Shown here piece after piece: positions 8,088 to 17,127 of a DNA stretch of 64,000 bases. The position numbers and the translations under genes are program-made. Source of the DNA: a bacterium (GTDB taxonomy: Bacteria > Pseudomonadota > Alphaproteobacteria > Micavibrionales > UBA2020); the NCBI GenBank assembly GCA_029945425.1, contig JAQSDV010000004.1:728981-792980 (forward strand), written 5' to 3'. Position 1 is the first letter of the stretch. Each line of letters begins with the position of its first letter. The notes below the pieces were generated by a model. It worked only from the letters and a program-made list of their open reading frames with translations, had not been told where the DNA came from and made no database searches.

Positions 8088-9206
8088 ATGCTCATCGGAT
8101 GCCCCAAGGAGATCAAGACCAAGGAATTCCGCGTCGGTCTCACCCCGACTTCCGTGCGCGAATATGTGCGCAACGGCCATCAGGTTATCGTCGAAACCAA
8201 TGCCGGCGCCGGCATTCAGGCGTCCGATGACGACTACGTCAAGGCCGGCGCGAAGATCGTCGCGACTGCCAAGGATGTGTTCGACAAAGCGGAAATGATC
8301 GTGAAGGTCAAGGAACCGCAACCCGTCGAAACCGCCATGATGCGCAAGGGCCAGCTGCTGTTCACCTATCTGCACCTTGCTGCCGATGCGACGCAGGCAA
8401 AAGGCCTGATCGATTCAGGCGCTGTTGCGATTGCATATGAGACCGTGACGTCGGATCGCGGCGGCCTGCCGCTGCTGGCGCCGATGTCCGAAGTTGCGGG
8501 CCGCATGGGCGTGCATGTGGGCGCGTATTTCCTGCATGTGGCGAATGGCGGCTCCGGCATCCTGCTGGGCGGCGTACCGGGCGTGAAGGCGGCGGAAGTC
8601 GTCATCATCGGCGGCGGCGTTGCCGGCACCCATTCCGCGAAAATGGCGGTGGGTCTGGAAGCGCGCGTGACGATCATCGAAAAATCGCTCGACCGTATCC
8701 GCTACCTCGAAGACCTGTTCGGCAGCCGCGCGAACATCGTTTACTCGACGCAGGACGCGGTTGACCAGTACGTTTCTCAAGCCGACCTTGTGATCGGCGC
8801 TGTGCTGATCCCGGGCGCGCTTGCGCCGAAACTGATCACGAAAGCGCACCTCAAACAGATGCGCCCGAAATCGGTGATCGTCGATATCGCAATCGATCAG
8901 GGCGGCTGTGCGGAAACGTCGAAAGCGACCACGCATGACAACCCGACCTATGAAGTCGATGGCATTTTGCATTATTGCGTCGCCAACATGCCGGGCGCGG
9001 TTCCCCGCACCTCGGCCTATGCCCTGAACAACGCTGTCCTACCCTATGGCATCGAAATCGCCAACAAGGGCTGGGTGAAGGCGCTGCAGGACAATAAACA
9101 CCTGCGCAACGGGTTGACCGTCTGTAAAGGCAAAATCACGCAGGCGGAAGTCGCCCGCGACCTGAAACTGGATTACTCCAAAGCAGAAGAAAGTCTCGCA
9201 GCATGA
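8088..9206 (+). CDS. ald: Alanine dehydrogenase
   Basis: A 372-residue NAD-dependent alanine dehydrogenase (alanine to pyruvate plus ammonia, reversible). The N-terminal catalytic domain has MLIGCPKEIKTKEFRVGLTP, MIVKVKEPQPVE (substrate lysine) and LLFTYLHLAAD (catalytic histidine). The Rossmann domain has VVIIGGGVAGTHSAKMAVGL followed by the acidic end of strand two, and the ending region has HYCVANMPGAVPRTSAYALN. Length equals the family standard. A strong AGGAGA lies 8 bases before the ATG. The stop overlaps the start of the small Cys-rich gene at 9203. Confidence 0.96.
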   Translation: MLIGCPKEIKTKEFRVGLTPTSVREYVRNGHQVIVETNAGAGIQASDDDYVKAGAKIVATAKDVFDKAEMIVKVKEPQPVETAMMRKGQLLFTYLHLAADATQAKGLIDSGAVAIAYETVTSDRGGLPLLAPMSEVAGRMGVHVGAYFLHVANGGSGILLGGVPGVKAAEVVIIGGGVAGTHSAKMAVGLEARVTIIEKSLDRIRYLEDLFGSRANIVYSTQDAVDQYVSQADLVIGAVLIPGALAPKLITKAHLKQMRPKSVIVDIAIDQGGCAETSKATTHDNPTYEVDGILHYCVANMPGAVPRTSAYALNNAVLPYGIEIANKGWVKALQDNKHLRNGLTVCKGKITQAEVARDLKLDYSKAEESLAA

Positions 9207-9400
9207 TCTCCTTCCTGAAAAACTTCCTTGCAGGCGAAAAATCGCCTGAAGAAAAAGCAACCATCGCCAAGCTCGCTGCTGAAAAGCAGCATGACGTGCT
9301 TGTTGTCGGCGGCGAATATGCCGCGGACGAAGAAGAAGGCGATGAAGAAGAATGCGCGCCTGTGGGCGGCGGTTGCGGTGGCTGCGGCTGCCGTAGCTGA
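9203..9400 (+). CDS. 65-residue acidic protein with a Gly/Cys-rich tail
   Basis: The ATG overlaps the ald stop (ATGA), so translation is coupled. The protein has an amphipathic start (MISFLKNFLAGEKSPEEKAT), a centre with LVVGGEYAADEEEGDEEE, and ends CAPVGGGCGGCGCRS with four cysteines. The CxxCxC-like tail suggests binding of zinc, copper or an iron-sulfur centre, or a redox role; none is proven. I do not recognise a family. It lies before a strong terminator and so is the last gene of the ald unit. Codon use resembles its neighbour, which supports real coding. Confidence 0.65.
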   Translation: MISFLKNFLAGEKSPEEKATIAKLAAEKQHDVLVVGGEYAADEEEGDEEECAPVGGGCGGCGCRS

Positions 9401-9416
9401 TTGCTGATACCTGATT

Positions 9417-9454
9417 AAAAAGCCCCTCCGGTCCTAAACCGGAGGGGCTTTTTA
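9417..9454. terminator. Strong bidirectional rho-independent terminator
   Basis: A 12-bp perfect stem, AGCCCCTCCGGT at 9421-9432 and ACCGGAGGGGCT at 9438-9449, with a 5-nt loop, flanked by AAAA on the left and TTTTT on the right. It can end transcription of ald and the Cys-rich gene on the plus strand and of the alcohol dehydrogenase gene on the minus strand. Confidence 0.95.
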
Positions 9455-9466
9455 TTGTCCGGTGTG

Positions 9467-10519
9467 TTACGCCGCCAGCGATTTCATGTCGATGACAAAG
9501 CGGTATTTCACATCGCTTTTCGCCATGCGTTTATAAGCGGCCTCGATATCCTGAATGTTGATCATTTCGATATCCGAGACAATGTTGTGCTTGCCGCAGA
9601 AATCCAGCATCTCCTGCGTCTCCGCGATGCCGCCGATCAGCGATCCCGCGATGCTCTTGCGGCCGAAAATCAGGTTAAAGGGTGCAACGGGCGGATGGTC
9701 GCTGTCGGGCACGCCGACCAGCGTGATCGTGCCGTCGCGCTTCAGCAGTGGCAGGAACGCGTTCAGGTCATGCGGGGCGGAAACGGTATCGAGGATGAAA
9801 TCGAAACTGCCGAGGTGTGTTTTCATGTCGTCGGGATCCTTCGACATGATGACCTCGTGCGCGCCAAGGCGGATTGCGTCGTCCTTTTTCGACGGCGAGG
9901 TGGTGAAGACCGCGACTTGCGCACCGAACGCGCGCGCGAATTTCACGCCCATATGGCCGAGTCCGCCAAGGCCGACGATGCCGACTTTCTTGCCGGGACC
10001 TGCGCCCCAATGCTTCAGCGGCGAATAGGTGGTGATGCCGGCGCAAAGCAACGGCGCGGCAGCAGCAGGGTCGAGGTTGCCGGGCACCTTCAGCACGAAA
10101 CCGCGCTTCACGACGATGATGTCGGAATAGCCGCCCTGCGCCAGCGTCTTGCCGTCTTTTTCGTAGGAGTTATAGGTCGGGATCATGCCGCCCTGACAGA
10201 ACTGCTCGAACCCGTCCTTGCATTCGCTGCAGGTGCTGCATGAATCGATCAGGCAACCGACGGCGACTAAATCGCCTTCCTTGATGTCTTTCACGCCCGA
10301 TCCGACCTTCGATGCGCGGCCGACGATTTCATGGCCGGGGACCATGGGGTAAATCGAATTTTTCCAGTCGTTGCGCGCCTGATGCAAATCCGAATGGCAG
10401 ACGCCGCAGAACATGATGTCGATCTGCACGTCATCCGCGCCCACGTCGCGGCGTTCAAAGGAAAACGGGCCGAGGGCGGCGGTGGCGTTTTGCGCGGCAT
10501 AGGCTTTTGCGATGGTCAT
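9467..10519 (-). CDS. Zinc-dependent NAD(P) alcohol dehydrogenase (YahK/CAD-like)
   Basis: A 350-residue medium-chain dehydrogenase. Catalytic zinc motif: FCGVCHSDLHQARNDWKN and VPGHEIVG. Structural zinc cysteines cluster in CSTCSECKDGFEQFC. Rossmann motif: VGIVGLGGLGHMGVKFARAF. The pattern is that of the cinnamyl-alcohol-dehydrogenase/YahK subgroup, which reduces a broad range of aldehydes, usually with NADPH. It stands alone, with a terminator at its 3' end, and is followed upstream by the ABC transporter operon on the same strand after 76 bases. Confidence 0.92.
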   Translation of the reverse strand: MTIAKAYAAQNATAALGPFSFERRDVGADDVQIDIMFCGVCHSDLHQARNDWKNSIYPMVPGHEIVGRASKVGSGVKDIKEGDLVAVGCLIDSCSTCSECKDGFEQFCQGGMIPTYNSYEKDGKTLAQGGYSDIIVVKRGFVLKVPGNLDPAAAAPLLCAGITTYSPLKHWGAGPGKKVGIVGLGGLGHMGVKFARAFGAQVAVFTTSPSKKDDAIRLGAHEVIMSKDPDDMKTHLGSFDFILDTVSAPHDLNAFLPLLKRDGTITLVGVPDSDHPPVAPFNLIFGRKSIAGSLIGGIAETQEMLDFCGKHNIVSDIEMINIQDIEAAYKRMAKSDVKYRFVIDMKSLAA

Positions 10520-10595
10520 GGGAAATTCCTTTTTCGTAACGGGCGGGGATATAATTCAAGTCAGCACATAGACCGGATGGCGGCGCGTTCAAGGC

Positions 10596-11438
10596 TCAGA
10601 TACGGTTTTTCGCCTTGGGGTCGAGTTTATGTTGCAAACGGTCGCCAAGAAAGTTGAAAGCCAGCACGGTTACGAAAATCATCGCCCCCGGATAAACCGT
10701 CAGCCGCGCATGTTCCCAGATGGTTTCCTGCGCATTCGTCAGCATATTGCCCCAGCTGGGCAGGGGCGGCTGGATGCCAAGGCCAAGGAAGCTTAGAGTT
10801 GATTCGGTCATTAAAAAGCCGCCCATCGCTAAGGAAGTTGCAACAACGATGGTACCGAATAAATTGGGTAGAATATGACGTAGCAATATACGCGCATTGG
10901 ACATTCCAAGCGCTCGGGCGGCGCGCACGAAATCCATTTCCTTTATCGTAAGTGTGCGCGCACGCGAAAGACGCGCAACAGTCGTCCAGCCTAGTAAGGA
11001 AATAATTCCAATGATTTTATACAGATTAGCATCGGACCCGCCCGAAAATCCCAGTTTTGACATGTCTAGCGCTGAAAGGATAATCAGTAACGGGAGGGTA
11101 GGCAGCGCAATCACAAAATCGGTATGTCTCATCAGCAACGCATCCCACTTACCACCCGCATATCCTGCAATCATGCCGATGGCGGTGCCGATGGCGGCCG
11201 CCAACAATCCCGCAACCCCAGAAACGATTAGCGAAACCTGGCCCCCGTATAGAAGCCGAATGAAAACATCACGTCCCAGTTCGTCAGTGCCAAGAAAATG
11301 TTTAAGTGATGGCATCAAGAATCGTGTACTCAAATCCACGTCGTTCGATGTCAGATGTAGCGCGCCCTCGATCAAGCCTGCCGAAAAACAGAGCGTCCAC
11401 AAGAGTAAAAGAAAGAAAAACGGCAAATAGCGAGTCAT
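10596..11438 (-). CDS. Peptide/nickel-type ABC transporter permease (OppC/DppC-like)
   Basis: A 280-residue inner-membrane permease of the oligopeptide type. After one N-terminal helix comes the GTDELGRDVFIRLLYGGQVS motif typical of OppC, then five further membrane segments. The EAA loop that docks the ATPase is MDFVRAARALGMSNARILLR. ATG overlaps the stop of the oppB-like gene (ATGA). Its middle and 5' half (about 10.8-11.4 kb) are visibly richer in A and T than the adjoining oppB-like gene, an unusual shift within an operon. No ATPase gene lies in the cluster. Confidence 0.87.
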   Translation of the reverse strand: MTRYLPFFFLLLLWTLCFSAGLIEGALHLTSNDVDLSTRFLMPSLKHFLGTDELGRDVFIRLLYGGQVSLIVSGVAGLLAAAIGTAIGMIAGYAGGKWDALLMRHTDFVIALPTLPLLIILSALDMSKLGFSGGSDANLYKIIGIISLLGWTTVARLSRARTLTIKEMDFVRAARALGMSNARILLRHILPNLFGTIVVATSLAMGGFLMTESTLSFLGLGIQPPLPSWGNMLTNAQETIWEHARLTVYPGAMIFVTVLAFNFLGDRLQHKLDPKAKNRI

Positions 11439-12391
11439 TTCCCCTCCCTATAACTCACGCGGGGATCAAGCGCGGCATAGAGGAAGTCGGCCATGAAATT
11501 CGCCAGCAGCACGAAAAATGTCAGGATCAGGAAACCGCACAGGGCAAGGTTGTAATCATTCCCCATCACCGCATCGAACATCAGCTTGCCCATGCCGGGA
11601 AAGCCGAACACGGCCTCCACCGTCAACGCGCCGGAAAACAAGGTACCGAGGTCGAGCATCAAAATGGTCAGCACAGGCGGCAGCGCGTTCTTGAATGCGT
11701 GGTTCCAGACCGTACGGCGGGGCGAACAGCCCTTGGCGCGTGCGGTGCGGATATGGTCGGCGCGCAGGGCATCCACCATCGCCGCGCGCAGATGCCGCAC
11801 ATAGACCGCCAACCCCGATACCGCCAGCGTCAGAACCGGCAGCGTCATCGCGCGCACGTCATCCATAAATTCGCCGTCCAGCGACGCACTCGCGGGCAGC
11901 CAGCCCAGCGTTACCGCGAACAGCGATATCAGCAAAATCCCCAGCCAGAAATGGGGCAGCGAAATACCCGCAAGGCAAAACAGGTTGATTGCGCGGTCGC
12001 TCCAGCCGCCCATATGCCGCGCGGCATGAACGCCCATCGGCAGCGCTAGCGCGATCGTGAAAACCAGCGAGATGCCCAGCAGCAGCCCTGTGTTGACGAA
12101 GCGCGGCCACAACACCTCCAGCACGGGCATATTATACAGGCGGCTATAGCCAAGATCGCCCTGCAGCGCGGCGGAGAGCCAGCGGCCATACCGCACCGGC
12201 AAAGGCTGGTCGAGGCCGTAAAGGGTGCGCAACCGCGCCGCATCTTCGGGCGTAAAACGCGGGTTGCCGGCCGCCATCAAATCAATGGGATCACCCGGCA
12301 TCAACCCGATCAGGATGTAGACAAGGAACGAAACGGCAAGCAAGGTCAACAAGGCCTGCAACAGGCGGTGAAAGGCCAGCGCCGGGTTCAT
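11435..12391 (-). CDS. Peptide/nickel-type ABC transporter permease (OppB/DppB-like)
   Basis: A 318-residue permease. Marks: LLTLLAVSFLVYILIGLMPG at the start, DQPLPVRYGRWLSAALQGDL (the OppB periplasmic motif), six membrane segments and the EAA loop DALRADHIRTARAKGCSPRR. The C-terminal FMADFLYAALDPRVSYR is the family's standard end. It overlaps its neighbours by ATGA on both sides, so it is made in fixed ratio with the oppC-like partner and with the unknown protein upstream. Confidence 0.9.
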   Translation of the reverse strand: MNPALAFHRLLQALLTLLAVSFLVYILIGLMPGDPIDLMAAGNPRFTPEDAARLRTLYGLDQPLPVRYGRWLSAALQGDLGYSRLYNMPVLEVLWPRFVNTGLLLGISLVFTIALALPMGVHAARHMGGWSDRAINLFCLAGISLPHFWLGILLISLFAVTLGWLPASASLDGEFMDDVRAMTLPVLTLAVSGLAVYVRHLRAAMVDALRADHIRTARAKGCSPRRTVWNHAFKNALPPVLTILMLDLGTLFSGALTVEAVFGFPGMGKLMFDAVMGNDYNLALCGFLILTFFVLLANFMADFLYAALDPRVSYREGK

Positions 12392-13317
12392 TTCGTCAGT
12401 TCATCCGCCTCGCGCAGGCATTCGTTTTTCTGCTCGTTATCCGTCATGCCCTGGCAGAGCTTTTTCAAACAATCTTTTTTCTTTTTCAGGCTGCCGATCT
12501 TATCACAAGCGTCCACCTGTTTCTGGAAGTCGAGCGATTCATCCACCTTCAGCGTGCCGTTCATCTGCCGCATACGATACTCGGTCATATAGCGCAGGGT
12601 GTAGCGTATATCCGCCCAGCGCGGTGGCGGCACGGTCAGCCATTTACCGCCCTCCATCGCGCGCAACGGGTCGCAAAGATCTTCGGGCAGGTTGTCGGCG
12701 GGATACTTGGCGTCAAGCGCCAGCACGCGCTTCAGGCTTTTTTCGACCGTGAACTTGTCCATATCCTCGTCGTCGGGAAATTCGGGATGCGGGACGAGGC
12801 CAAGGACGGTGCCCACATTGTCGACAGCCTTGGGTGATCCGCAGCGCAGGGCGTCGAAGCGCGCGCGATACCGCCCGAACTGCCACCAGAACAGGGATTC
12901 ATCCGTCTTGCCGATCTGGTCGAGCCGCGACGAATAGAACAGGAAGGTGAACGAGCTCATGCGCGCCGTATACGGCATCAGCGTTTCGATCGTCTTTTCA
13001 ATGTCGGAGCCCGGGCGGCGGGAGACGATTTTATAAAGCTTCTCCGGCTTGTAAACCTTGTTCAGGTAGTAATCCGCCTTTTCGGGCAGCTCCTCGACGC
13101 GCATATTGCGCACCCATTTCGTCTCGATCCACGTAACTGCGGAAGGCGTCAGGAAGGAAAGATAGGCGATGAAAAAGCAGAAGCCCATCGCGCGCATCGC
13201 AAACTTGAGCGAGCGGAATTCCCAGCTGCGCGTTTCCTTCTCCGGTTCATCCGGTCTCAGGGCGGCGGGAATGGGGGCGGCGGCTTTTGGCGGGGGCGGC
13301 AGTTTTTTGCGGCTCAT
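12388..13317 (-). CDS. Unknown single-span membrane protein inside the ABC importer operon
   Basis: A 309-residue protein of no family I recognise. A Pro/Ala-rich cytoplasmic start (KKLPPPPKAAAPIPAAL) precedes one membrane helix (about residues 43-62, MGFCFFIAYLSFLTPSAVTW). The rest is probably periplasmic, rich in aromatic residues and helices, and ends with a small cysteine cluster (CDKIGSLKKKKDCLKKLCQG). ATGA overlaps bind it to the substrate-binding gene before it and the permease after it, so it is translated with the transporter. A role as a receptor accessory or in coupling the importer to cell-envelope sensing is possible (inference only). Confidence 0.7.
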   Translation of the reverse strand: MSRKKLPPPPKAAAPIPAALRPDEPEKETRSWEFRSLKFAMRAMGFCFFIAYLSFLTPSAVTWIETKWVRNMRVEELPEKADYYLNKVYKPEKLYKIVSRRPGSDIEKTIETLMPYTARMSSFTFLFYSSRLDQIGKTDESLFWWQFGRYRARFDALRCGSPKAVDNVGTVLGLVPHPEFPDDEDMDKFTVEKSLKRVLALDAKYPADNLPEDLCDPLRAMEGGKWLTVPPPRWADIRYTLRYMTEYRMRQMNGTLKVDESLDFQKQVDACDKIGSLKKKKDCLKKLCQGMTDNEQKNECLREADELTK

Positions 13318-14999
13318 GGCGCGGCGCTCCAGTTTTCGATCCAGAGGGTGGAGGGATGCAAGTGGCCGGTGGGCGTGACGCCCTTCAGCCAGACAGGTGT
13401 GAAATAGCTGTCGGCGCGGTAATACAGCGGCAGCGCGGGTAATTCATCCGCATAGGTTTTTTGCAGGTCGTGCCACAGCGCAAGGTTTTTATCCGCATCG
13501 CAGACGGTATCGAGGTCGTCGATCATCTTGTCCATTTTCGGGTTTTTATAGCCCGTGTAATTCTGGCCGGCCCAGTTATTTTCCTTCGACGGCACCATGC
13601 TGGAATAAAGCGTGGTTTTCGGGATCGATTGCGGGGCGCTCATCCATGCATACATCGCGCCGCCCGTAAATTTGCGCTGGCGCATTGTGTCGCCGAACAG
13701 CACGCGCGCGGGTTGCAGGTCGATCTTTAATTCGATGCCCGCCTTTTTCAGGTCGGACTGCACAGCCTGCGCAATGGTTTCACGCGTGCGGTTGCCGGCG
13801 GTGGTCGCCAGCGAAATCACCAGCTTGTTGCCATCCGCGCCATAGCGGAAGCCGTCGTCTTTTTTCCTGAACCCTGCGGCATCCAGCAATTCGCCAGCCT
13901 TCTTCAAAGCATAGGGATATTGCGTGACATCGGCGAAGTATACGGTGTCTTGCGGGTTCATGTTCGACAGCGCGACGGGTTGCTTGCCGCCGAAAATCTG
14001 CTGGCTGATGCCCGCGCGGTCGGTTGCGTATAACAAGGCCTGACGCAAGCGGATATCATTGAACGGCGCGCGGTCGACCGGCAGGTCGATATGCTCGTAG
14101 GTCAGGCTGGGTTTATACGTGACAATGAATTTGCCGGGCCGCGTGGCATTCAGGCGTTTTTCGAAAATCAGGCCTTCGTCCAGCATCACGCCCAACTCGC
14201 CCGGAATATAATCGACATCGCCCGCCAGCAAATTCGCCTGCAGCGCGGTGGAATTATCAATCGTGCGCCAGGTGATCTTGTCGAACCACGGCGCGGTGCC
14301 CTTCCATTGCGGGTTTTTTTCCATCGTGATCGATGCGCCCGATTCAACCTTTGCGATTTTATAGGGGCCCATCCACAAACCGGCATTGGTGCTGTCGGTG
14401 TTGTACAGCGTACGGTTTTTATAGGTTTCGGGGTCTTTCTCGAAAACCTTGCGCTCCAGATGTTCGGGCAGCGGATAGAAATCGCCGATGGGCGCGAAGT
14501 CGCATTTTTCCTTGGCGAAATGGATCGTGAAATTATGCGCGTCGTCCGCTGTGACGTTCACGATATCCTTGGAAAAGAATTCGCCGTTGCCGACGCCCGA
14601 TTTCGGGTGCTTGCCCACTTCATAGGCGAACAGGATATCCTTGGTCGTGACGGGTGTGCCGTCGCCCCAGAATAAATCGTCCTTCAGCGTATAGGTCGCG
14701 GCGATGCCGGTGCCGTCCTTGGTCTTTTCCTTTTTCGCGCGACCGTTTTCATAAGATGGAAGTTCAGTGCAGAGCATGCATTGGGGTTTCCAGTCGGGGT
14801 CGTAAACCGTGACGGGTCGCGTCGTGCCGCCCAGAACCATGCTTTTTGCGACCATCTCGTCGAAATACGGGTTCAGCGTCGACGGATATTGCGACACGCC
14901 GATTTTGAGCGTTTTATGCTCCTCCGCACGGGCGGAGGCTGAGGCGGCCAGTGACAGGGCGGTGGCCGCGATGACCAGAAAAACTTTTGCTATTTTCAT
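13314..14999 (-). CDS. Extracellular solute-binding protein, family 5 (peptide type)
   Basis: A 561-residue periplasmic receptor. A signal peptide is clear (MKIAKVFLVIAATALSLAAS then ASARA). The SBP_bac_5 pattern follows: LKIGVSQYPSTLNPYFDEMV, TLKDDLFWGDGTPVTTKDIL, IDLPVDRAPFNDIRLRQALL (the conserved AFNDxRVRQAL site) and WLKGVTPTGHLHPSTLWIEN at the end. Family members bind peptides, opines, nickel or sugars; the ligand cannot be told here. It is the first gene of the four-gene unit and its stop overlaps the next start. Confidence 0.92.
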   Translation of the reverse strand: MKIAKVFLVIAATALSLAASASARAEEHKTLKIGVSQYPSTLNPYFDEMVAKSMVLGGTTRPVTVYDPDWKPQCMLCTELPSYENGRAKKEKTKDGTGIAATYTLKDDLFWGDGTPVTTKDILFAYEVGKHPKSGVGNGEFFSKDIVNVTADDAHNFTIHFAKEKCDFAPIGDFYPLPEHLERKVFEKDPETYKNRTLYNTDSTNAGLWMGPYKIAKVESGASITMEKNPQWKGTAPWFDKITWRTIDNSTALQANLLAGDVDYIPGELGVMLDEGLIFEKRLNATRPGKFIVTYKPSLTYEHIDLPVDRAPFNDIRLRQALLYATDRAGISQQIFGGKQPVALSNMNPQDTVYFADVTQYPYALKKAGELLDAAGFRKKDDGFRYGADGNKLVISLATTAGNRTRETIAQAVQSDLKKAGIELKIDLQPARVLFGDTMRQRKFTGGAMYAWMSAPQSIPKTTLYSSMVPSKENNWAGQNYTGYKNPKMDKMIDDLDTVCDADKNLALWHDLQKTYADELPALPLYYRADSYFTPVWLKGVTPTGHLHPSTLWIENWSAAP

Positions 15000-15073
15000 G
15001 CGCTTAGCGTTGAATATAATCCGGCTGGAGGTTGTATCCGAAAGCTGAAAACTCTCTTTATGCGAGCCGTTTC

Positions 15074-15475
15074 ATGACCCCACAGATTTTAACAATACTT
15101 TACATCTTTGTCGCCGCCTGCGTGATGACTTTATTCATGGGCCTGCCGCTCTTTCCGTTCTGGAAAGTCTGGCAACGGCTGAAAACGCATCATTGGGACC
15201 TGTGGATGGCGAAAGGGCCGTTCGATATCTGGAACCTGACGTCGCATCCTGAACTGGTGCGCGGCTTCCTCGATATCGTGGCGCTGGCTGACAAGGATGA
15301 AACCCTGATTAAATCCGACCCCTATCTGGTCAAATGGACGAAAATCGCGCGCGAAGTGTGGAAGATGATGCCGCGCAGCTTTATGGGCCAGCTGGGCGTC
15401 GCGCTCGTGTTCCTTTATTTCGTCTGGTTCTTCACAAGCTCGATCGTGGGCGCAATTTACAGCGTGGCGCGTTGA
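15074..15475 (+). CDS. Small integral membrane protein, unknown
   Basis: About 133 residues from the ATG at 15074 (MTPQILTILYIFVAACVMTL); an ATG at 15032 in the same frame is less likely. Two membrane segments, one at the N-terminus and one near the C-terminus (GQLGVALVFLYFVWFFTSSI), flank a hydrophilic middle rich in Trp and Lys (TWDLWMAKGPFDIW region). Its stop lies two bases before the start of the ThDP enzyme gene, so the two form an operon. No family recognised. Confidence 0.6.
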   Translation: MTPQILTILYIFVAACVMTLFMGLPLFPFWKVWQRLKTHHWDLWMAKGPFDIWNLTSHPELVRGFLDIVALADKDETLIKSDPYLVKWTKIAREVWKMMPRSFMGQLGVALVFLYFVWFFTSSIVGAIYSVAR

Positions 15476-15477
15476 TC

Positions 15478-17127
15478 ATGAAAAGCAGAAGCGGCGGCCA
15501 TATCCTGATTGAATCCCTTCGCGCGCATGGCGTGAAGAAAATTTTCTGCGTGCCGGGCGAAAGTTATCTCGACGCGCTCGATGCTCTGCATGGCGAAGAT
15601 GCCATGCGCGTCATCACCTGCCGTCAGGAAGGCGGCGCGGCGTTCATGGCGGAAGCCTATGGCAAGCTGACAGGCCAGCCCGGCATCTGTTTCGTGACCC
15701 GCGGCCCCGGCGCCTGCAACGCATCGATCGGGTTGCACACCGCCATGCAGGATTCGACGCCGTTTATCCTGCTGGTCGGCCAGGTCGGCCGCGAGATGAT
15801 GGGCCGCGAAGCGTTTCAGGAAGTCGATTACCGGTTGATGTTCCAGCCCCCCATCGCAAAATGGGCGGTGCAGATTGAAAAGGCCGCCGATATCCCGCGG
15901 GTGATGAAGGAAGCGTTCGAAGTCGCAACCACCGGCCGCCCCGGCCCTGTCGTCGTGGCGCTGCCCGAAGACATGCTGTGCGAAGATTCCGATGCGCCCG
16001 TCATCTACCCGGCCGCACCGACGCATTTCGCGCCAAAGCCCGCCGATATCGAAAAATTGAAAACGATTTTGCAGGACGCCAAGAAACCCCTGATCATCGT
16101 GGGCGGTGGCAGCTGGACGGATACGGCGATTGCACAATTCGAAAAATTCGCAGCCGCATCGAAACTTCCCGTGATTGCGGGCTTCCGCCGACAGGACGCG
16201 TTTCACAACAATCATGAATGCTACGCCGGTGTCCTCGGGACCACCATCGATCCCGAACTGCTGAAACGGGTCGAGGAGGCCGATGTCATCGTCGCGGTCG
16301 GCACCCGCCTCGGCGAGATTTTGACGCAGGGCTATACGATCATCACATCGCCGGTGCCGAAACAGCGGTTGGTGCATGTCTATCCCGATGCGTCGGAACT
16401 GCACAAGGTTTACAAGGCCGAACTCGCCATCCATTCCAGCGTCACCGAATTCGCGCGTGTGCTGGAAAACGTCACCATCAGCGGCGACTGGGCGGAATGG
16501 ACGAAAAACCTCAACACGCGTTATCGCAGCTGGTCGACGGTGAAAAGTCGCGACAAGTTCACGGTCGACCTCGAAGGTGTGATTGAAGACATCATCAATG
16601 CACTGCCAAAAGACGCCATCATCACAACCGATGCTGGCAATTTCAGCGGCTGGCCGCAGCGTTTCGTGCGCTATGACCGCCCCATGCGCCTGCTGGCCCC
16701 CACCTCGGGTGCGATGGGCTATGGCGCGCCGTCCGCAGTTGCCGCCAGCCTTGCCTTCCCCGACCGCGTGGTCGTCGCATTTATGGGCGATGGTGGTTTC
16801 ATGATGACGGGGCAGGAAATCGCGACCGCCATGCATGAAGGCGCGCACCCGATCTGGCTGGTGTTCAACAACGGCATGTACGGCACGATCCGCATGCATC
16901 AGGAAAAACACTACCCTGGCCGCAAATCGGCAACCGACCTCACCAATCCCGATTTCGCCGCGCTGGCGCGGTCCTATGGCGCGGCGGGCGTGACGGTTGC
17001 AACGACAGCCGAATTCCTGCCTGCTTTCAGATCCGCGATTGCGTCGAAAAAACCGACGCTGATCGAAGTGAAAATGGATCCGCAGCAAATCACGACCGCC
17101 AAGAAACTGTCGGAAATCGCCGGATAA
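15478..17127 (+). CDS. Thiamine-diphosphate enzyme, acetolactate-synthase-like
   Basis: A 549-residue protein with the three domains of the acetolactate synthase/benzoylformate decarboxylase family. The N-terminal ThDP domain has GVKKIFCVPGESYLDALDAL and the activating glutamate E51 in CRQEGGAAFMAEAYGK. The central domain (about 195-325) is FAD/nucleotide-fold-like. The C-terminal domain has the ThDP/Mg site FMGDGGFMMTGQEIATAMHE followed by NNGMYG. No regulatory-subunit gene is adjacent, so it may be a catabolic carboligase or decarboxylase rather than the isoleucine/valine enzyme. The start is the ATG at 15478; its stop overlaps the next start by one base. Confidence 0.88.
   Translation: MKSRSGGHILIESLRAHGVKKIFCVPGESYLDALDALHGEDAMRVITCRQEGGAAFMAEAYGKLTGQPGICFVTRGPGACNASIGLHTAMQDSTPFILLVGQVGREMMGREAFQEVDYRLMFQPPIAKWAVQIEKAADIPRVMKEAFEVATTGRPGPVVVALPEDMLCEDSDAPVIYPAAPTHFAPKPADIEKLKTILQDAKKPLIIVGGGSWTDTAIAQFEKFAAASKLPVIAGFRRQDAFHNNHECYAGVLGTTIDPELLKRVEEADVIVAVGTRLGEILTQGYTIITSPVPKQRLVHVYPDASELHKVYKAELAIHSSVTEFARVLENVTISGDWAEWTKNLNTRYRSWSTVKSRDKFTVDLEGVIEDIINALPKDAIITTDAGNFSGWPQRFVRYDRPMRLLAPTSGAMGYGAPSAVAASLAFPDRVVVAFMGDGGFMMTGQEIATAMHEGAHPIWLVFNNGMYGTIRMHQEKHYPGRKSATDLTNPDFAALARSYGAAGVTVATTAEFLPAFRSAIASKKPTLIEVKMDPQQITTAKKLSEIAG

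Noticed and set aside
15457..17088. 543-codon minus-strand frame opposite the ThDP enzyme
   Set aside because: Antisense shadow of a strongly recognised enzyme; no start signal or family marks.
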